From Imbroritus primus (GTDB lineage Bacteria; Pseudomonadota; Gammaproteobacteria; Burkholderiales; Burkholderiaceae), in assembly GCA_000272025.2 (NCBI GenBank), contig AKCV02000026.1, positions 452,287 through 516,286 on the forward strand: a stretch of DNA of 64,000 bases, in the 5' to 3' direction. The first letter of the stretch is position 1, and the number at the start of each line of letters is the position of its first letter. The notes below the pieces were generated by a model. It was given only the letters and a program-made list of their open reading frames with translations. It searched no databases and was not told the DNA's origin. Below, one piece after another: positions 32,394 to 41,402 of the stretch. The position numbers were made by a program, and so were the translations under genes.

Positions 32394-32741
32394 TTACCAG
32401 GGAAGCTGGCGCTGATTGAGAGATGGGCTGTGCTGGGTGTACGGGTTGAACGTGATCGGCATGAAGGGAGCGGGTGCCAGGCTGAGGGGCGCGCCATGAA
32501 AGTTACGCTCCGGCGTGAGGGCTTGGTGATCACCGTACTTGCCTTTCTTGTCCGCGCGCAAGTCGTCCCGGCTGATGCAGGCGCTTGGCGTCTGGGTGCC
32601 GAGGATCGGCTCATGCATCGTGCGGTCGCGCGACGGCGACGACTTGCGTTTGCTCCCTGCGGATTGCGAAACACCGGATGATGCTGGGTCTGGGGCACTG
32701 ACGTGAAGGCTGGGGTGGGCTGAATTGTTAACGGAGAACAT
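32394..32741 (-). CDS. Hypothetical Ser/Pro/His-rich protein
   Basis: This is a possible 115-residue protein with no recognised family. The N-terminal half is rich in Ser, Pro and basic residues (SAGSKRKSSPSRDR), and the C-terminus is LNQRQLPW. There is no signal peptide, membrane segment or obvious domain. Upstream on the same strand is an unusually A+T-rich stretch (32742-32850) that could hold a promoter. No Shine-Dalgarno sequence precedes the ATG, and coding bias is weak. It may be a real orphan or secreted/effector-like protein, or chance. Confidence 0.3.
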   Translation of the reverse strand: MFSVNNSAHPSLHVSAPDPASSGVSQSAGSKRKSSPSRDRTMHEPILGTQTPSACISRDDLRADKKGKYGDHQALTPERNFHGAPLSLAPAPFMPITFNPYTQHSPSLNQRQLPW

Positions 32742-32817
32742 GTTGGCGTCGCTCAGGTAAATAAAAATTAAATCTGAAATTAGAAAAATTTACATCGTTA
32801 TCCTATAAAAATTGCTC

Positions 32818-32845
32818 TTGCGACACTATTAAAGAACTGTAAATT
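32818..32845 (+). promoter_or_regulatory. Candidate sigma70 promoter upstream of rpsU
   Basis: TTGCGA (32818-32823) and TAAATT (32840-32845) are spaced by 16 nt inside an A+T-rich block. Transcription from here would pass the C-tract and the hairpin at 32967 before reaching rpsU. The rest of the 725-bp gap between the flavoprotein gene and rpsU holds only the weak minus-strand reading frame described separately. Confidence 0.4.
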
Positions 32846-32884
32846 CGCGCCCGTTCCCCACCGCGGGCATCGTGCCCCGAGCGG

Positions 32885-32894
32885 CCCCCCCCCC
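32885..32894. repeat. Homopolymer of ten C residues
   Basis: Ten consecutive C residues lie in the leader region upstream of rpsU. A G+C-rich near-palindrome (GGGTGGGGCCCACCC) follows near 32926-32941. Such tracts are slippage-prone and also error-prone in sequencing. Confidence 0.8.
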
Positions 32895-32966
32895 GAGAGC
32901 CCACCGACTGATTCACTGTGCGCTGGGTGGGGCCCACCCCACACGACTATGCCGCCATGAGCCACT

Positions 32967-32993
32967 AAAATTGCCAGAGGGCTGGCAATTTTT
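32967..32993 (+). terminator. Terminator-like hairpin in the rpsU leader
   Basis: AAAATTGCCAG (32967-32977) and CTGGCAATTTT (32982-32992) form a perfect 11-bp stem with an AGGG loop, and U residues close the 3' side. It is a textbook intrinsic terminator 57 nt before the rpsU start. It could be an attenuator of the rpsU operon or the end of an unannotated small transcript. Confidence 0.8.
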
Positions 32994-33049
32994 CCAAAAA
33001 GCTGCTACAGTCATAGTCTTTGCAAACCCTGCACAAGAGTTACGGGCAC

Positions 33050-33262
33050 ATGACCACTATTCGCTTGAAAGAAAACGAGCCGTTTGAAGTTGCGATGCGT
33101 CGCTTTAAGCGCACCATCGAAAAGAATGGCCTGCTCACGGAACTGCGCGCACGCGAGTTCTATGAGAAGCCGACGGCCGAGCGCAAGCGTAAGAAAGCAG
33201 CTGCCGTGAAGCGCCACTACAAGCGCATCCGCAGCCAGATGCTGCCGAAGAAACTGTACTGA
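33050..33262 (+). CDS. rpsU: 30S ribosomal protein S21
   Basis: S21 is a small basic protein of the 30S subunit needed for initiation on mRNA. The 70 residues [20 protein letters not shown] to [10 protein letters not shown] match the family in length and sequence, with the basic [15 protein letters not shown] tail. Its ATG at 33050 lacks a strong Shine-Dalgarno sequence. It opens the macromolecular-synthesis block rpsU-yqeY-dnaG-rpoD, with a terminator right behind it that should keep rpsU expression higher than the downstream genes. Confidence 0.96.
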   Translation: MTTIRLKENEPFEVAMRRFKRTIEKNGLLTELRAREFYEKPTAERKRKKAAAVKRHYKRIRSQMLPKKLY

Positions 33263-33280
33263 TTACAGTCGGCATCGCAA

Positions 33281-33312
33281 GAACCCGCTCAGCGTTTCGC
33301 TTGAGCGGGTTT
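33281..33312 (+). terminator. Intrinsic terminator after rpsU
   Basis: AACCCGCTCA (33281-33290) and TGAGCGGGTT (33301-33310) form a 10-bp stem around a 10-nt loop and end in TTTT. It lies between rpsU and yqeY, as the rpsU-dnaG terminator does in E. coli. Confidence 0.88.
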
Positions 33313-33381
33313 TCGTCGTTCATGAATCGAATTTATGGCGGGTGTGTGGGCACTGTCCCATTGCCGCCTCAGGAATGTTCC

Positions 33382-33831
33382 ATGTCCCTCAAAGACAAAA
33401 TCACCGAAGACATGAAGACCGCCATGCGCGCCCGCGAAGCCGGCCGCCTTGGCACCATCCGCCTGTTGCTGGCTGCCATCAAGCAGCGCGAGGTGGATGA
33501 GCGGATCACCCTGGACGATGCCGCCGTGCTGGCCGTCATTGACAAGCTGGTGAAGCAGCGCAAGGATTCCATCACCCAGTTCCAGCAGGCCGGGCGCGAT
33601 GATCTCGTGGCGCAGGAGCAGGCTGAGCTCGTCGTGCTGCAGGATTACATGCCGGCCCAGCTCAGCGCCGACGAAACTCTGTCCGAGGTCCGCAAGGCGG
33701 TTGCCGAGACCGGCGCTGCCGGCCCGCAGGACATGGGCAAGGTCATGGGCGTGCTCAAGCCGCGCTTGGCTGGCCGCGCCGACATGACGGCTGTGTCGGC
33801 CCAGGTCAAGTCGGTGCTTGCCGGCCAGTAA
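33382..33831 (+). CDS. yqeY: GatB/YqeY domain protein
   Basis: This is a 149-residue helical protein with the YqeY domain, which is shared with the tail of GatB, the tRNA-binding end of the Glu/Asp-tRNA amidotransferase. The family opening is MSLKDKITEDMKTAMRAREAGRLGTIRLLLAAIK, and the tail has MGKVMGVLKPRLAGRADM. Its exact job is not established; it may bind tRNA. The linkage rpsU-yqeY-dnaG is conserved in many bacteria. AGGAATGTTCC sits just before ATG 33382. Confidence 0.93.
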   Translation: MSLKDKITEDMKTAMRAREAGRLGTIRLLLAAIKQREVDERITLDDAAVLAVIDKLVKQRKDSITQFQQAGRDDLVAQEQAELVVLQDYMPAQLSADETLSEVRKAVAETGAAGPQDMGKVMGVLKPRLAGRADMTAVSAQVKSVLAGQ

Positions 33832-33972
33832 GACTGGCGGTAGCCTCCTATGGAAGGTGGCTGCGCGGCCACGGCTTTTATATTGCACGTTGCGCGCCTG
33901 TTCCGGCCATTGTTTTTTTGCGCGGCGTCTGCGTACGCCGCAGGCGTGTTCAGGCATTCGGCGCGCCGTTGC

Positions 33973-34027
33973 TTCACGCCTCTGCATCCGCTTGTTATAG
34001 TGTCAGCGTGGTCCGCTGTGGCGGACC
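33973..34027 (+). promoter_or_regulatory. Internal promoter for dnaG with 5' hairpin
   Basis: TTCACG (33973-33978) and an extended -10 TGTTATAGT (33993-34001) are 17 nt apart. Transcription would start near 34008, at GGTCCGC (34010-34016), which pairs with GCGGACC (34021-34027) around a TGTG loop. The dnaG mRNA would thus begin with a stable 7-bp hairpin. This gives dnaG-rpoD a supply independent of rpsU. Confidence 0.55.
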
Positions 34028-34084
34028 ATGGCTTTCCAGCGGAGCGCTGCTCTGGCGCCCGCCGTTCTCAGGACCCTCATCCGC

Positions 34085-35896
34085 GTGATTCCACAAGCTT
34101 TTATTCAGGATCTGCTGGCTCGCGTCGACATCGTCGATGTCGTCGGGCGCTACGTGCAGCTGAAGAAGGGCGGGGCGAATTTCATGGGGCTGTGTCCGTT
34201 CCACAACGAGAAATCCCCGTCGTTCACTGTTTCCCCGACCAAGCAGTTCTATCACTGCTTTGGCTGTGGGGCGCACGGCTCGGCCATCGGCTTCCTGATG
34301 GAGCATTCGGGCGCGTCGTATGTGGAAGCGATCCGTGATCTCGCGCAGTCCGTCGGGCTCGTGGTGCCGGAGGAGCGCGATCACCTGCCGGCCGGCCAGC
34401 GCGCCGCGCAGCAGGCGCGCACACTGGCGCTGAGCGAGGCGATGACGCGCGCGAGCGAATTCTACAAACGCGCCTTGCGGGGCGCGCAACCGGCCATCCA
34501 GTACCTGAAGCGGCGTGGCCTCACCGGCGAGGTGGCTGCACGTTTTGCACTCGGCTATGCGCCGGACGACTGGCAATCGCTCGAGTCAGTATTTGGCAGC
34601 TACCGGGACGATGCCGTGGCCGGTCCGTTGATCGAAGGCGGTCTTGTCATCGAAAGCGAAAAGACCGATACCGATGGTCGCCATCGGCGTTATGACCGCT
34701 TCCGCGACCGCATCATGTTCCCCATCCGCAATACCAAGGGGCAGGTCATTGGCTTTGGCGGACGGGTGCTCGATGGGGGGGAGCCCAAGTACCTGAATTC
34801 GCCCGAGACGCCGCTGTTCAGCAAGGGTAACGAACTCTATGGCCTGTTCGAGGCCCGCCATGCCATCCGCGAAACCGGCTATGTGCTGGTGGTGGAAGGC
34901 TATATGGATGTCGTCGCGCTTGCCCAACTGGGGTTTGCCAATGCCGTGGCGACGCTTGGCACCGCGTGTACCCCGATGCATGTACAGAAGCTGTTGCGCC
35001 AGGCCGATACCGTGATCTTTTCCTTCGATGGCGACAGCGCCGGGCGGCGTGCTGCACGGCGCGCGCTCGAGGCTGCCTTGCCCCACGTGGCCGACAACAA
35101 ACCCATCCAGTTCCTGTTCCTGCCGTCGGAGCATGATCCTGACAGCTTCGTCCGCGAACAGGGCCAGGAAGCCTTCGCCAGCGAAATCCGCAATGCCATG
35201 CCGCTGTCGCGTTTTCTGCTGCAGGCCGTCAGCGACGGTCAGGATCTGCGCCAGCCGGAAGGGCGGGCACGCACGCAATACGAGGCCAAGCCGCTCCTGC
35301 AGGCCATGCCGGCGAGCGGCCTACGCCTGCAGATCGTGCGCGGCCTGGCGGAACTGACCGACACCACGCCGGCGGATATCGAAGCGCTGTGCGGCTTGAA
35401 GAGCGATCCGGCCCAGGCTGGCCGGATGACCCGTCCCCGCCCGCGCACCAGCCGGCAGGCGCCGACGGCATTGGAGCAACGCGTACTCCAGTTGCTGATG
35501 CGCTATCCGCATTTCGTGCAGCACGTCGACGAGGCCACCCGCAACGGCTTGTGCGATGACGGGCAGCCACAAAGCGAGGTACTGGCGCACTTGCTTGGCG
35601 AATGCGCGGCGATTGGCGAGAACGTGAATTTCGCCGGATTCTCGGAAGCGCTCGCGCAATCGCCCTATGCCGAGACGTATGCTGCAGTCCGCACCGCTGC
35701 ACTTGCGGACGATATCGAAGAGGCGCCGGCTCTCGCCGAGTTCCAGGGCGCATTGGCCAAGCTGCTGGCCGAGCCGCTCAAACGTGAACTCGTGGTCCTG
35801 CAGCAGCAGATCGAGGACGGTACCGCCGACGATGCCGCAAGGGAGCGGCTGCGGTGGCTGATTGGCGAGATCACGCGGCGCCGCCAGATGGCGTAA
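34085..35896 (+). CDS. dnaG: DNA primase DnaG
   Basis: DnaG makes RNA primers at the replication fork and docks on the DnaB helicase through its C-terminus. The 603-residue protein starts at GTG 34085 (M/VIPQAFIQDLLARVDIVDVVG), with CAGGACC upstream. The CHC2 zinc ribbon has C37, H40, C58 and C61. The TOPRIM domain shows LVVEGYMDVVALAQ and SFDGDSAGRRAA. The helicase-binding C-terminal domain (last 150 residues) is present. In-frame residues before 34085 are not DnaG-like. It is followed by rpoD after 447 bp. Confidence 0.95.
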   Translation: MIPQAFIQDLLARVDIVDVVGRYVQLKKGGANFMGLCPFHNEKSPSFTVSPTKQFYHCFGCGAHGSAIGFLMEHSGASYVEAIRDLAQSVGLVVPEERDHLPAGQRAAQQARTLALSEAMTRASEFYKRALRGAQPAIQYLKRRGLTGEVAARFALGYAPDDWQSLESVFGSYRDDAVAGPLIEGGLVIESEKTDTDGRHRRYDRFRDRIMFPIRNTKGQVIGFGGRVLDGGEPKYLNSPETPLFSKGNELYGLFEARHAIRETGYVLVVEGYMDVVALAQLGFANAVATLGTACTPMHVQKLLRQADTVIFSFDGDSAGRRAARRALEAALPHVADNKPIQFLFLPSEHDPDSFVREQGQEAFASEIRNAMPLSRFLLQAVSDGQDLRQPEGRARTQYEAKPLLQAMPASGLRLQIVRGLAELTDTTPADIEALCGLKSDPAQAGRMTRPRPRTSRQAPTALEQRVLQLLMRYPHFVQHVDEATRNGLCDDGQPQSEVLAHLLGECAAIGENVNFAGFSEALAQSPYAETYAAVRTAALADDIEEAPALAEFQGALAKLLAEPLKRELVVLQQQIEDGTADDAARERLRWLIGEITRRRQMA

Positions 35897-36343
35897 ATGC
35901 CGGGCGGCCTCGCTGGCTTGGGTTCCTGGCGGCTTGCGGGCGATTTAGGGTGGCTGGGGGCGACCTGGTAGAGGCGAAAGCTGGCTGTAGCAGGCGGGTG
36001 AAAGGCGATCCATGCATCCGCCTGGCGCAACTTTGTATGCGGACGAGCGGCGATGCGGGATGCACTTTTGATTCGACAAACTGGAAGTGATGTTCTATAC
36101 ATTCAATGATCAGGGATGCGCTTGAGATCCTCATGGGTCGGCGATATGGCTCCCCGGACCGTTCTTTCCCGCAGTGCAGGCCAGACGGTGAAAAACCGGG
36201 GGCGGCATCATTTGTAACGGCTCTAAGCCTTGATTTCACAGGTAAAAACCTCAATTGACTCATAAGCGAGGGTGCCGGCGTGCTACAATAGCCGGTTCCG
36301 ATTGCGAAATCTTTTTCCCCTTTTGGCAAAAGTGAGCGTTCCC
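35897..36343. other. dnaG-rpoD intergenic region with candidate rpoD promoter
   Basis: No gene is seen in these 447 bases. Near the rpoD end, TGCTACAAT (36281-36289) looks like an extended -10 element, 55 nt before the rpoD ATG. TTGACT lies at 36255-36260, but 23 nt away, too far for a standard pair. A dedicated rpoD promoter is therefore likely, in addition to read-through from dnaG. Confidence 0.5.
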
Positions 36344-38923
36344 ATGGCTAAGACGAAGGCGTCCGCGACCCGAACTGCAACTCCGGTGGCAAGTCGGGGC
36401 GCAGCGAAGGCAGCATCTGCAGTCACCAAAGGCAAGGCATCCGCGACACGGACAGCCAAGCCTGTGGCGGGCGCGAGCAGGGGAACGCAAGCCGCAGGGA
36501 AAACCGTCGCAAAGAAAACCACGGACCGCGCCACCGACCGCGCAGCCACCCGTACTACGCCAAAAAGCACCCAAAGCGCCGAAATGGTTGCCAAGGTCGC
36601 TGCCAAGGTAGCCAAGGCTCCTGCAGCGACCCGGACCACGGCCTCGCGCGCCGCGTCTGCGGCCAGTGCTCCTGCACGCGGTAGTGTGGCCAAGAGCAGT
36701 CAGACGCGTACCGCCAGCGTGGCATCAGTAAAAGGTAAGCAAAACATCGTGTCGAAACAGAAAGATACCGAAGTCGAGAAGAAAACCGTGTCCGCTGCTG
36801 CACGCCCGGCCAAACCGGCAGTCGCGGCAGTCCCGGCGGCGGAGCCGAAGAAGCGCGGTCGCAAGCCCAAGGCTGCTGCGCAGGCCGACGATAGCGTGGC
36901 CGATCTCGGCGAAGAGTTTTTCGAGGAAGACATTCCCGCCGATGTGCCTGCCGCCAAGTCCGACAAGCAGCGCGCCAAGGACCGCAAGGCCAAGGAAAAG
37001 GCCCTGCTCAAGGAGTTCGCCTCGACCCAGCCAGGTACCGAGGAAGAACTGGAGCTGCGCCGCCAGAAACTCAAGGCTGTCATCAAGCTCGGCAAGTCGC
37101 GCGGCTACCTGACCTACGCCGAAATCAACGACCATCTGCCTGACGACATGGTCGAGGCGGATGCGCTCGACACGCTCGTTGCCACGCTGAACGACATCGG
37201 CATCGCCGTCTACGAACAGGCGCCGGATGCCGAGACGCTGCTGCTCAACGACAACGCGCCCAACGTCACCACCGAGGAAGAAGCCGAGGAAGAAGCCGAG
37301 GCTGCACTCTCCACCGTGGACTCCGAGTTCGGCCGCACGACCGACCCGGTGCGCATGTACATGCGTGAAATGGGCACGGTCGAACTGCTGACGCGTGAAG
37401 GCGAAATCGAGATCGCCAAGCGGATCGAAGCCGGCCTGAAAGACATGGTCATGGCCATCTCCGCCTGCCCGGTCACCATCGCCGAAATCCTCGCCATTGC
37501 CGATCGCGTTGCCAATGACGAGATCAAGATCGACGAATTCGTGGATGGCCTGATCGACCCGAACGCCGAAGAGGCCGGCGACATCGACTTCTCCGGCGCC
37601 GCCACCGCTGCCGCCGATGACGAAGAGCAGGATGAGGACAGCGACGAGGAAAGCGACGAAGACGAGAGCGATGAAGCCGCAGCGGCGGGCGCCTCGGCTC
37701 GTCAGCTCGAGGAGCTGAAGCAGGCCTCGCTCGAGAAATTTCGCATCATCGCCGACCAGTTCGACAAGATGCGCCGCGCCTTCGAGAAGGAAGGTTACAA
37801 GTCCAAGCCGTACGTCAAGGCACAGGAAGCCATCCAGGCCGAACTGATGACCGTGCGCTTCACTGCACGCAATGTCGAACGCCTGTGCGACACGCTGCGA
37901 GGCCAGGTGGACGAAGTGCGCAAGCTCGAACGCGCCATCCTGAACATCGTCGTGGACAAGTGCGGCTTCCCGCGCAGCGATTTCGTTGCCCGTTTCCCCG
38001 GCAACGAAACCAATCTGGACTGGATCCAGACACTCGTTGCCGACAACAAGCCGTACAGCGAGATCATCGAGCGCAACGTGCCCGCGGTGCAGGAACTGCA
38101 GCAGAAGCTGATCGATCTGCAGGCCCGCGTCGTGCTGCCGCTGCCTGAACTCAAGCAGGTCAACCGCAAGATGTCGGAAGGCGAGAAGCGGGCGCGTGAA
38201 GCCAAGCGCGAGATGACCGAGGCCAACCTGCGTCTCGTGATCTCCATCGCCAAGAAGTACACCAACCGTGGCCTGCAGTTCCTCGACCTGATCCAGGAAG
38301 GCAACATCGGCCTCATGAAGGCGGTGGACAAGTTCGAATATCGCCGTGGCTACAAATTCTCGACCTATGCCACGTGGTGGATCCGTCAGGCCATCACGCG
38401 CTCGATCGCCGATCAGGCCCGCACCATCCGCATTCCGGTGCACATGATCGAAACGATCAACAAGATGAACCGCATCTCGCGCCAGATCCTGCAGGAAACC
38501 GGTAACGAACCGGATCCGGCAACGCTGGCCGAGAAGATGGAAATGCCCGAGGACAAGATCCGCAAGATCATGAAGATCGCCAAGGAGCCGATCTCCATGG
38601 AAACGCCGATCGGTGACGACGACGATTCCCATCTGGGCGACTTCATCGAAGACACCAACACGCTGGCGCCGGCCGAAGCTGCGCTGCGTGACTCGATGCG
38701 CCACGTCATGAAGGACGTGCTCGACTCGCTCACGCCGCGCGAAGCCAAGGTACTGCGCATGCGCTTCGGTATCGAGATGAGCACCGACCACACGCTCGAA
38801 GAAGTCGGCAAGCAGTTCGACGTCACACGCGAACGCATTCGCCAGATTGAAGCCAAGGCCCTGCGCAAGCTGCGCCACCCGAGCCGGTCCGACAAGCTTA
38901 AGAGCTTCCTCGAAGAGAACTGA
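36344..38923 (+). CDS. rpoD: RNA polymerase primary sigma factor RpoD (sigma70)
   Basis: This is the housekeeping sigma factor, 859 residues. Residues 1 to about 205 are a low-complexity Ala/Lys/Thr-rich basic tail with an AT-hook-like KKRGRKPK. Region 1.1 follows ([30 protein letters not shown]). Region 1.2 is [21 protein letters not shown], with an acidic non-conserved insertion. Regions 2.1-2.4 ([57 protein letters not shown]) and region 4 ([30 protein letters not shown]) are intact. An in-frame GTG at 36749 (residue 136) with an AGGTAAG-like site could give a shorter form. E. coli RpoD has 613 residues; the extra length is mostly the tail. Confidence 0.95.
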   Translation: MAKTKASATRTATPVASRGAAKAASAVTKGKASATRTAKPVAGASRGTQAAGKTVAKKTTDRATDRAATRTTPKSTQSAEMVAKVAAKVAKAPAATRTTASRAASAASAPARGSVAKSSQTRTASVASVKGKQNIVSKQKDTEVEKKTVSAAARPAKPAVAAVPAAEPKKRGRKPKAAAQADDSVADLGEEFFEEDIPADVPAAKSDKQRAKDRKAKEKALLKEFASTQPGTEEELELRRQKLKAVIKLGKSRGYLTYAEINDHLPDDMVEADALDTLVATLNDIGIAVYEQAPDAETLLLNDNAPNVTTEEEAEEEAEAALSTVDSEFGRTTDPVRMYMREMGTVELLTREGEIEIAKRIEAGLKDMVMAISACPVTIAEILAIADRVANDEIKIDEFVDGLIDPNAEEAGDIDFSGAATAAADDEEQDEDSDEESDEDESDEAAAAGASARQLEELKQASLEKFRIIADQFDKMRRAFEKEGYKSKPYVKAQEAIQAELMTVRFTARNVERLCDTLRGQVDEVRKLERAILNIVVDKCGFPRSDFVARFPGNETNLDWIQTLVADNKPYSEIIERNVPAVQELQQKLIDLQARVVLPLPELKQVNRKMSEGEKRAREAKREMTEANLRLVISIAKKYTNRGLQFLDLIQEGNIGLMKAVDKFEYRRGYKFSTYATWWIRQAITRSIADQARTIRIPVHMIETINKMNRISRQILQETGNEPDPATLAEKMEMPEDKIRKIMKIAKEPISMETPIGDDDDSHLGDFIEDTNTLAPAEAALRDSMRHVMKDVLDSLTPREAKVLRMRFGIEMSTDHTLEEVGKQFDVTRERIRQIEAKALRKLRHPSRSDKLKSFLEEN

Positions 38924-38948
38924 TCCGCCAGCAGTAATGTGCGGAACC

Positions 38949-38970
38949 ACCGCCGGGCTTGCCCGGCGGT
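38949..38970 (+). terminator. Hairpin after rpoD
   Basis: ACCGCCGGGC (38949-38958) and GCCCGGCGGT (38961-38970) form a long G+C-rich stem just after the rpoD stop and 11 nt before the tRNA. No U-run follows, so termination may be partial and the tRNA may be read through from rpoD. Confidence 0.6.
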
Positions 38971-38980
38971 CTGCCGTTCA

Positions 38981-39059
<79 letters not shown>

Positions 39060-39068
39060 GCAGTATCG

Positions 39069-39107
39069 AAGGGTGACAGGATTTTTCCTGTCACCCTTTT
39101 TCTTTTT
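39069..39107 (+). terminator. Strong terminator after the tRNA
   Basis: AAGGGTGACAGG (39069-39080) and CCTGTCACCCTT (39087-39098) form a perfect 12-bp stem with an ATTTTT loop, followed by TTTCTTTTT. It ends the rpoD-tRNA unit. Confidence 0.93.
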
Positions 39108-39583
39108 GTGTATCTGTGTAGGCAGGCTGTAGCCATGTTGTGTCGCTCCAGTCTCGCGAGCGGTGCATCCGCGGCCGCAAGAAATGCCTGGTGATTTGCT
39201 CCGCTGGTGCGCGGTGCATAGGAATGAGCGGTTACTGACGGACGTCGCAAGAAAGCAGAAGTCAGGGGATCGAGATCATCGAGGCATGTGAGGACCAGCG
39301 TCGGTACCGCCGCAAGAGGCCCCATGGACAGGCTTGTCGTTGAGCTTTGTTGCATAGCTGCAAGCCAAGCGCTTAGCCAGCACATGGTCGCAAAAAAATG
39401 TCTCAATATTCGATCTAATGTAGAGGGTGCCTTCATCCTCTTGTCGTCTTGGCTGCTCAAGCCTTTGCGAGACTCATCTTCGGGGTCGTGATTGAGCACA
39501 ATTTGATGTGTCTCATTTTAAGAAGTTGGCCTCCTTTCATTCTTCATGATTCCAATTACAATCCAAAACACTTATTAAGACAT
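39108..39583. other. Intergenic region at the edge of the catabolic module
   Basis: No supported gene is seen in these 476 bases. Base composition shifts to more A+T from about 39350 on, at the approach to the IclR gene, which fits an acquisition boundary. A weakly IS-end-like string (GAGCTTTGTTGCATAG near 39339) is present without a transposase. The IclR promoter should lie around 39480-39570, but no clear hexamers can be assigned. Confidence 0.45.
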
Positions 39584-40369
39584 ATGAATAATCGAGCTGC
39601 GCAAGATAGAAACGAGGTGAATCAAGCAGGCGATGGTCCGCTTGGTCGGGTTTTTTCGGTAATCGACCTATTTGCACATGTAGGACTTGTTTCAGTGTCC
39701 GATATTGTGAATATGCTGAAAATCCCGCGCCCTACAGCGAATAGATATCTGCAGTCACTCGAGCAATTGGGTTTAATCCAGCGGTCCCCTTACTACGGAA
39801 AATATTGCCTATCAGCAAAAATGGCCTCGTTAGCGCATCTTATGCTGACATCCACGTCCGCTTATGCGCCTATTCGGTCCATGTTGACGGGTTTGTCGAG
39901 GCGTACCGGCGAATCAACGAATATCGCGGTCATGTCCATGGGCTACGTCCAGTTCGTGGCTACGGCTGAGGCAGCAACACGGGTACAGCATATCCAATCG
40001 GGCATGCGGGTGCCATTGCACACCAGTGCGGTAGGCCATGTCTTCCTGGCCAGCATGAGTGAACGGCTCGTTGCGCAGTATTTGGAGACGGGGCCATGGG
40101 CACCGTTATCGAAGTACACCATTACAGATCCAGATGATCTGAGAAAAAAAGTTGAGCAGGTAAAGAAGGATGGATTTTCTATTAATAATTCCGGCTATCT
40201 TGAAGGAATTATTGGTGTTTCCGTGCCGGTTCGAGATCAAAACAAAAATATCCTTGCGGCAGTAGGGCTATATGCATCGACAAGGGAAAAAAGCGAGGCA
40301 GACGTCCTAGAGATGATTCCGACCATGCGTGTCTATGCAGATCGAATCGGGAAAATTCTACGGGAATAA
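39584..40369 (+). CDS. IclR-family transcriptional regulator
   Basis: This is a 261-residue regulator with an N-terminal winged helix (about 22-80: RVFSVIDLFAHVGLVSVSDIVNMLKIPRPTANRYLQSLEQLGLI, given here in outline) and a C-terminal GAF-like effector domain (about 95-255). The effector part contains MRVPLHTSAVGHVFLASM and EGIIGVSVPVRD, typical of IclR. IclR proteins usually control aromatic or organic-acid catabolic genes next to them, which fits the five downstream genes. The gene is visibly A+T-richer than its surroundings, suggesting acquisition. ATG 39584 gives normal length; a longer reading to 39449 is unlikely. Confidence 0.9.
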   Translation: MNNRAAQDRNEVNQAGDGPLGRVFSVIDLFAHVGLVSVSDIVNMLKIPRPTANRYLQSLEQLGLIQRSPYYGKYCLSAKMASLAHLMLTSTSAYAPIRSMLTGLSRRTGESTNIAVMSMGYVQFVATAEAATRVQHIQSGMRVPLHTSAVGHVFLASMSERLVAQYLETGPWAPLSKYTITDPDDLRKKVEQVKKDGFSINNSGYLEGIIGVSVPVRDQNKNILAAVGLYASTREKSEADVLEMIPTMRVYADRIGKILRE

Positions 40370-40394
40370 ACATGATCGAAAAAAGGAGGAGAGG

Positions 40395-41402
40395 ATGGAT
40401 AATAATACGAATGACGTGCGCAGGCGTTTGATCATTTCAGCGGCAGCTCTACCATTTGCGGCTGCTCCAGTATTCGTCGGGAGCGTGCATGCAAAATCCA
40501 ACGATTATCCCAATCGGCCAGTCAAGTTGCTGGTGCCATTCGTTGCCGGCGGCGGTGCCGATATCGCCGCCCGCGTGGTAGCTCAAAAATTGGCGGGTGT
40601 ATGGGGCCAGTCCGTAGTGGTAGATAACCAGGGCGGTGCAGGGGGCAACATCGGTACCGGTGTTGCCGCGAAAGCGGTACCTGATGGCTACACGCTCCTC
40701 ATTCCGTCGGGGAGCATCCTTACGGTCAACCCGCACTTGTATAAGACGCTGCCATTCGACGGTAAACGTGACTTTGCACCGATCACCAAACTGGTCAGCG
40801 GCCCCCATGTGTTGATCGTCAACACGAACTTTCCCGCCAAGAACCTGAAAGAGTTCATCGCGTTGCTCAAGAGCAAGCCTGGCCAGTTCAATTTCGCTTC
40901 CGCCGGTATTGGCAGCCAAACACACATGGCTGCAGAGCAATTTCTTCATGCGGCGGGGCTGGATGCAACGCATGTTCCATACAAGGGAGAGGGAGGCATC
41001 TATCCCGACCTGATGTCGGGGCAGGTTCAGTTCGCAGTCGGAAACATTTCTGTCGTTTCAGGCCAGTTGTCATCTGGCCGACTCAGGGCGCTGGCAGTCA
41101 CCAGTGCGACGCGCTCCTCCATCTTGCCGGATGTGCCGACGATGGCGGAATCAGGGCTGGACGGCTTCGAGAACCTCGCCTGGTTTGGGCTGATGGCCCC
41201 GGCCAAGACACCGGCGGAGATTGTCGAGAAGATCTATCAGGATACGGCCCGGGTGCTGAGTGATCCGGAGGTAAAGGCTCGGTTCCAGCAGATGGGTGTC
41301 AGCACCGTTGGAAATTCACCCGCCCGTTTTGCCGACGAGATCCGGCGTGAGTCCGACCAATGGCAAAAAATTGTTGCGGCGCGCCGCTTAACCGTAAGTT
41401 GA
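40395..41402 (+). CDS. TctC/Bug-family extracytoplasmic solute-binding protein
   Basis: This is a 335-residue periplasmic binding protein of the Bug/TctC family, which is greatly expanded in Burkholderiales. The signal peptide (about 1-32) has a VRRRLII stretch that may act as a Tat motif and ends VGSVHA. The mature part shows YPNRPVKLLVPFVAGGGADIAARVV, the GGAGGNIGT motif and LPDVPTMAESGLDGFE. A strong AGGAGGAGAGG precedes ATG 40395. No TctA/TctB genes are adjacent, so it may work with a distant permease, perhaps tctBA at 2.1-4.1 kb, or as a sensor. The ligand is unknown. Confidence 0.92.
   Translation: MDNNTNDVRRRLIISAAALPFAAAPVFVGSVHAKSNDYPNRPVKLLVPFVAGGGADIAARVVAQKLAGVWGQSVVVDNQGGAGGNIGTGVAAKAVPDGYTLLIPSGSILTVNPHLYKTLPFDGKRDFAPITKLVSGPHVLIVNTNFPAKNLKEFIALLKSKPGQFNFASAGIGSQTHMAAEQFLHAAGLDATHVPYKGEGGIYPDLMSGQVQFAVGNISVVSGQLSSGRLRALAVTSATRSSILPDVPTMAESGLDGFENLAWFGLMAPAKTPAEIVEKIYQDTARVLSDPEVKARFQQMGVSTVGNSPARFADEIRRESDQWQKIVAARRLTVS

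Noticed and set aside
36255..36289. TTGACT and TACAAT as a standard rpoD promoter pair
   Set aside because: The 23-nt spacer is too long for sigma70; only the extended -10 element is retained.
36725..38950. A 741-codon minus-strand open frame opposite rpoD
   Set aside because: Typical antisense shadow of a high-G+C gene; the plus strand encodes all conserved sigma70 regions.
39339..39356. GAGCTTTGTTGCATAG, similar in feel to some insertion-sequence ends
   Set aside because: There is no transposase, no matching inverted end and no target-site duplication nearby, so an IS cannot be supported.
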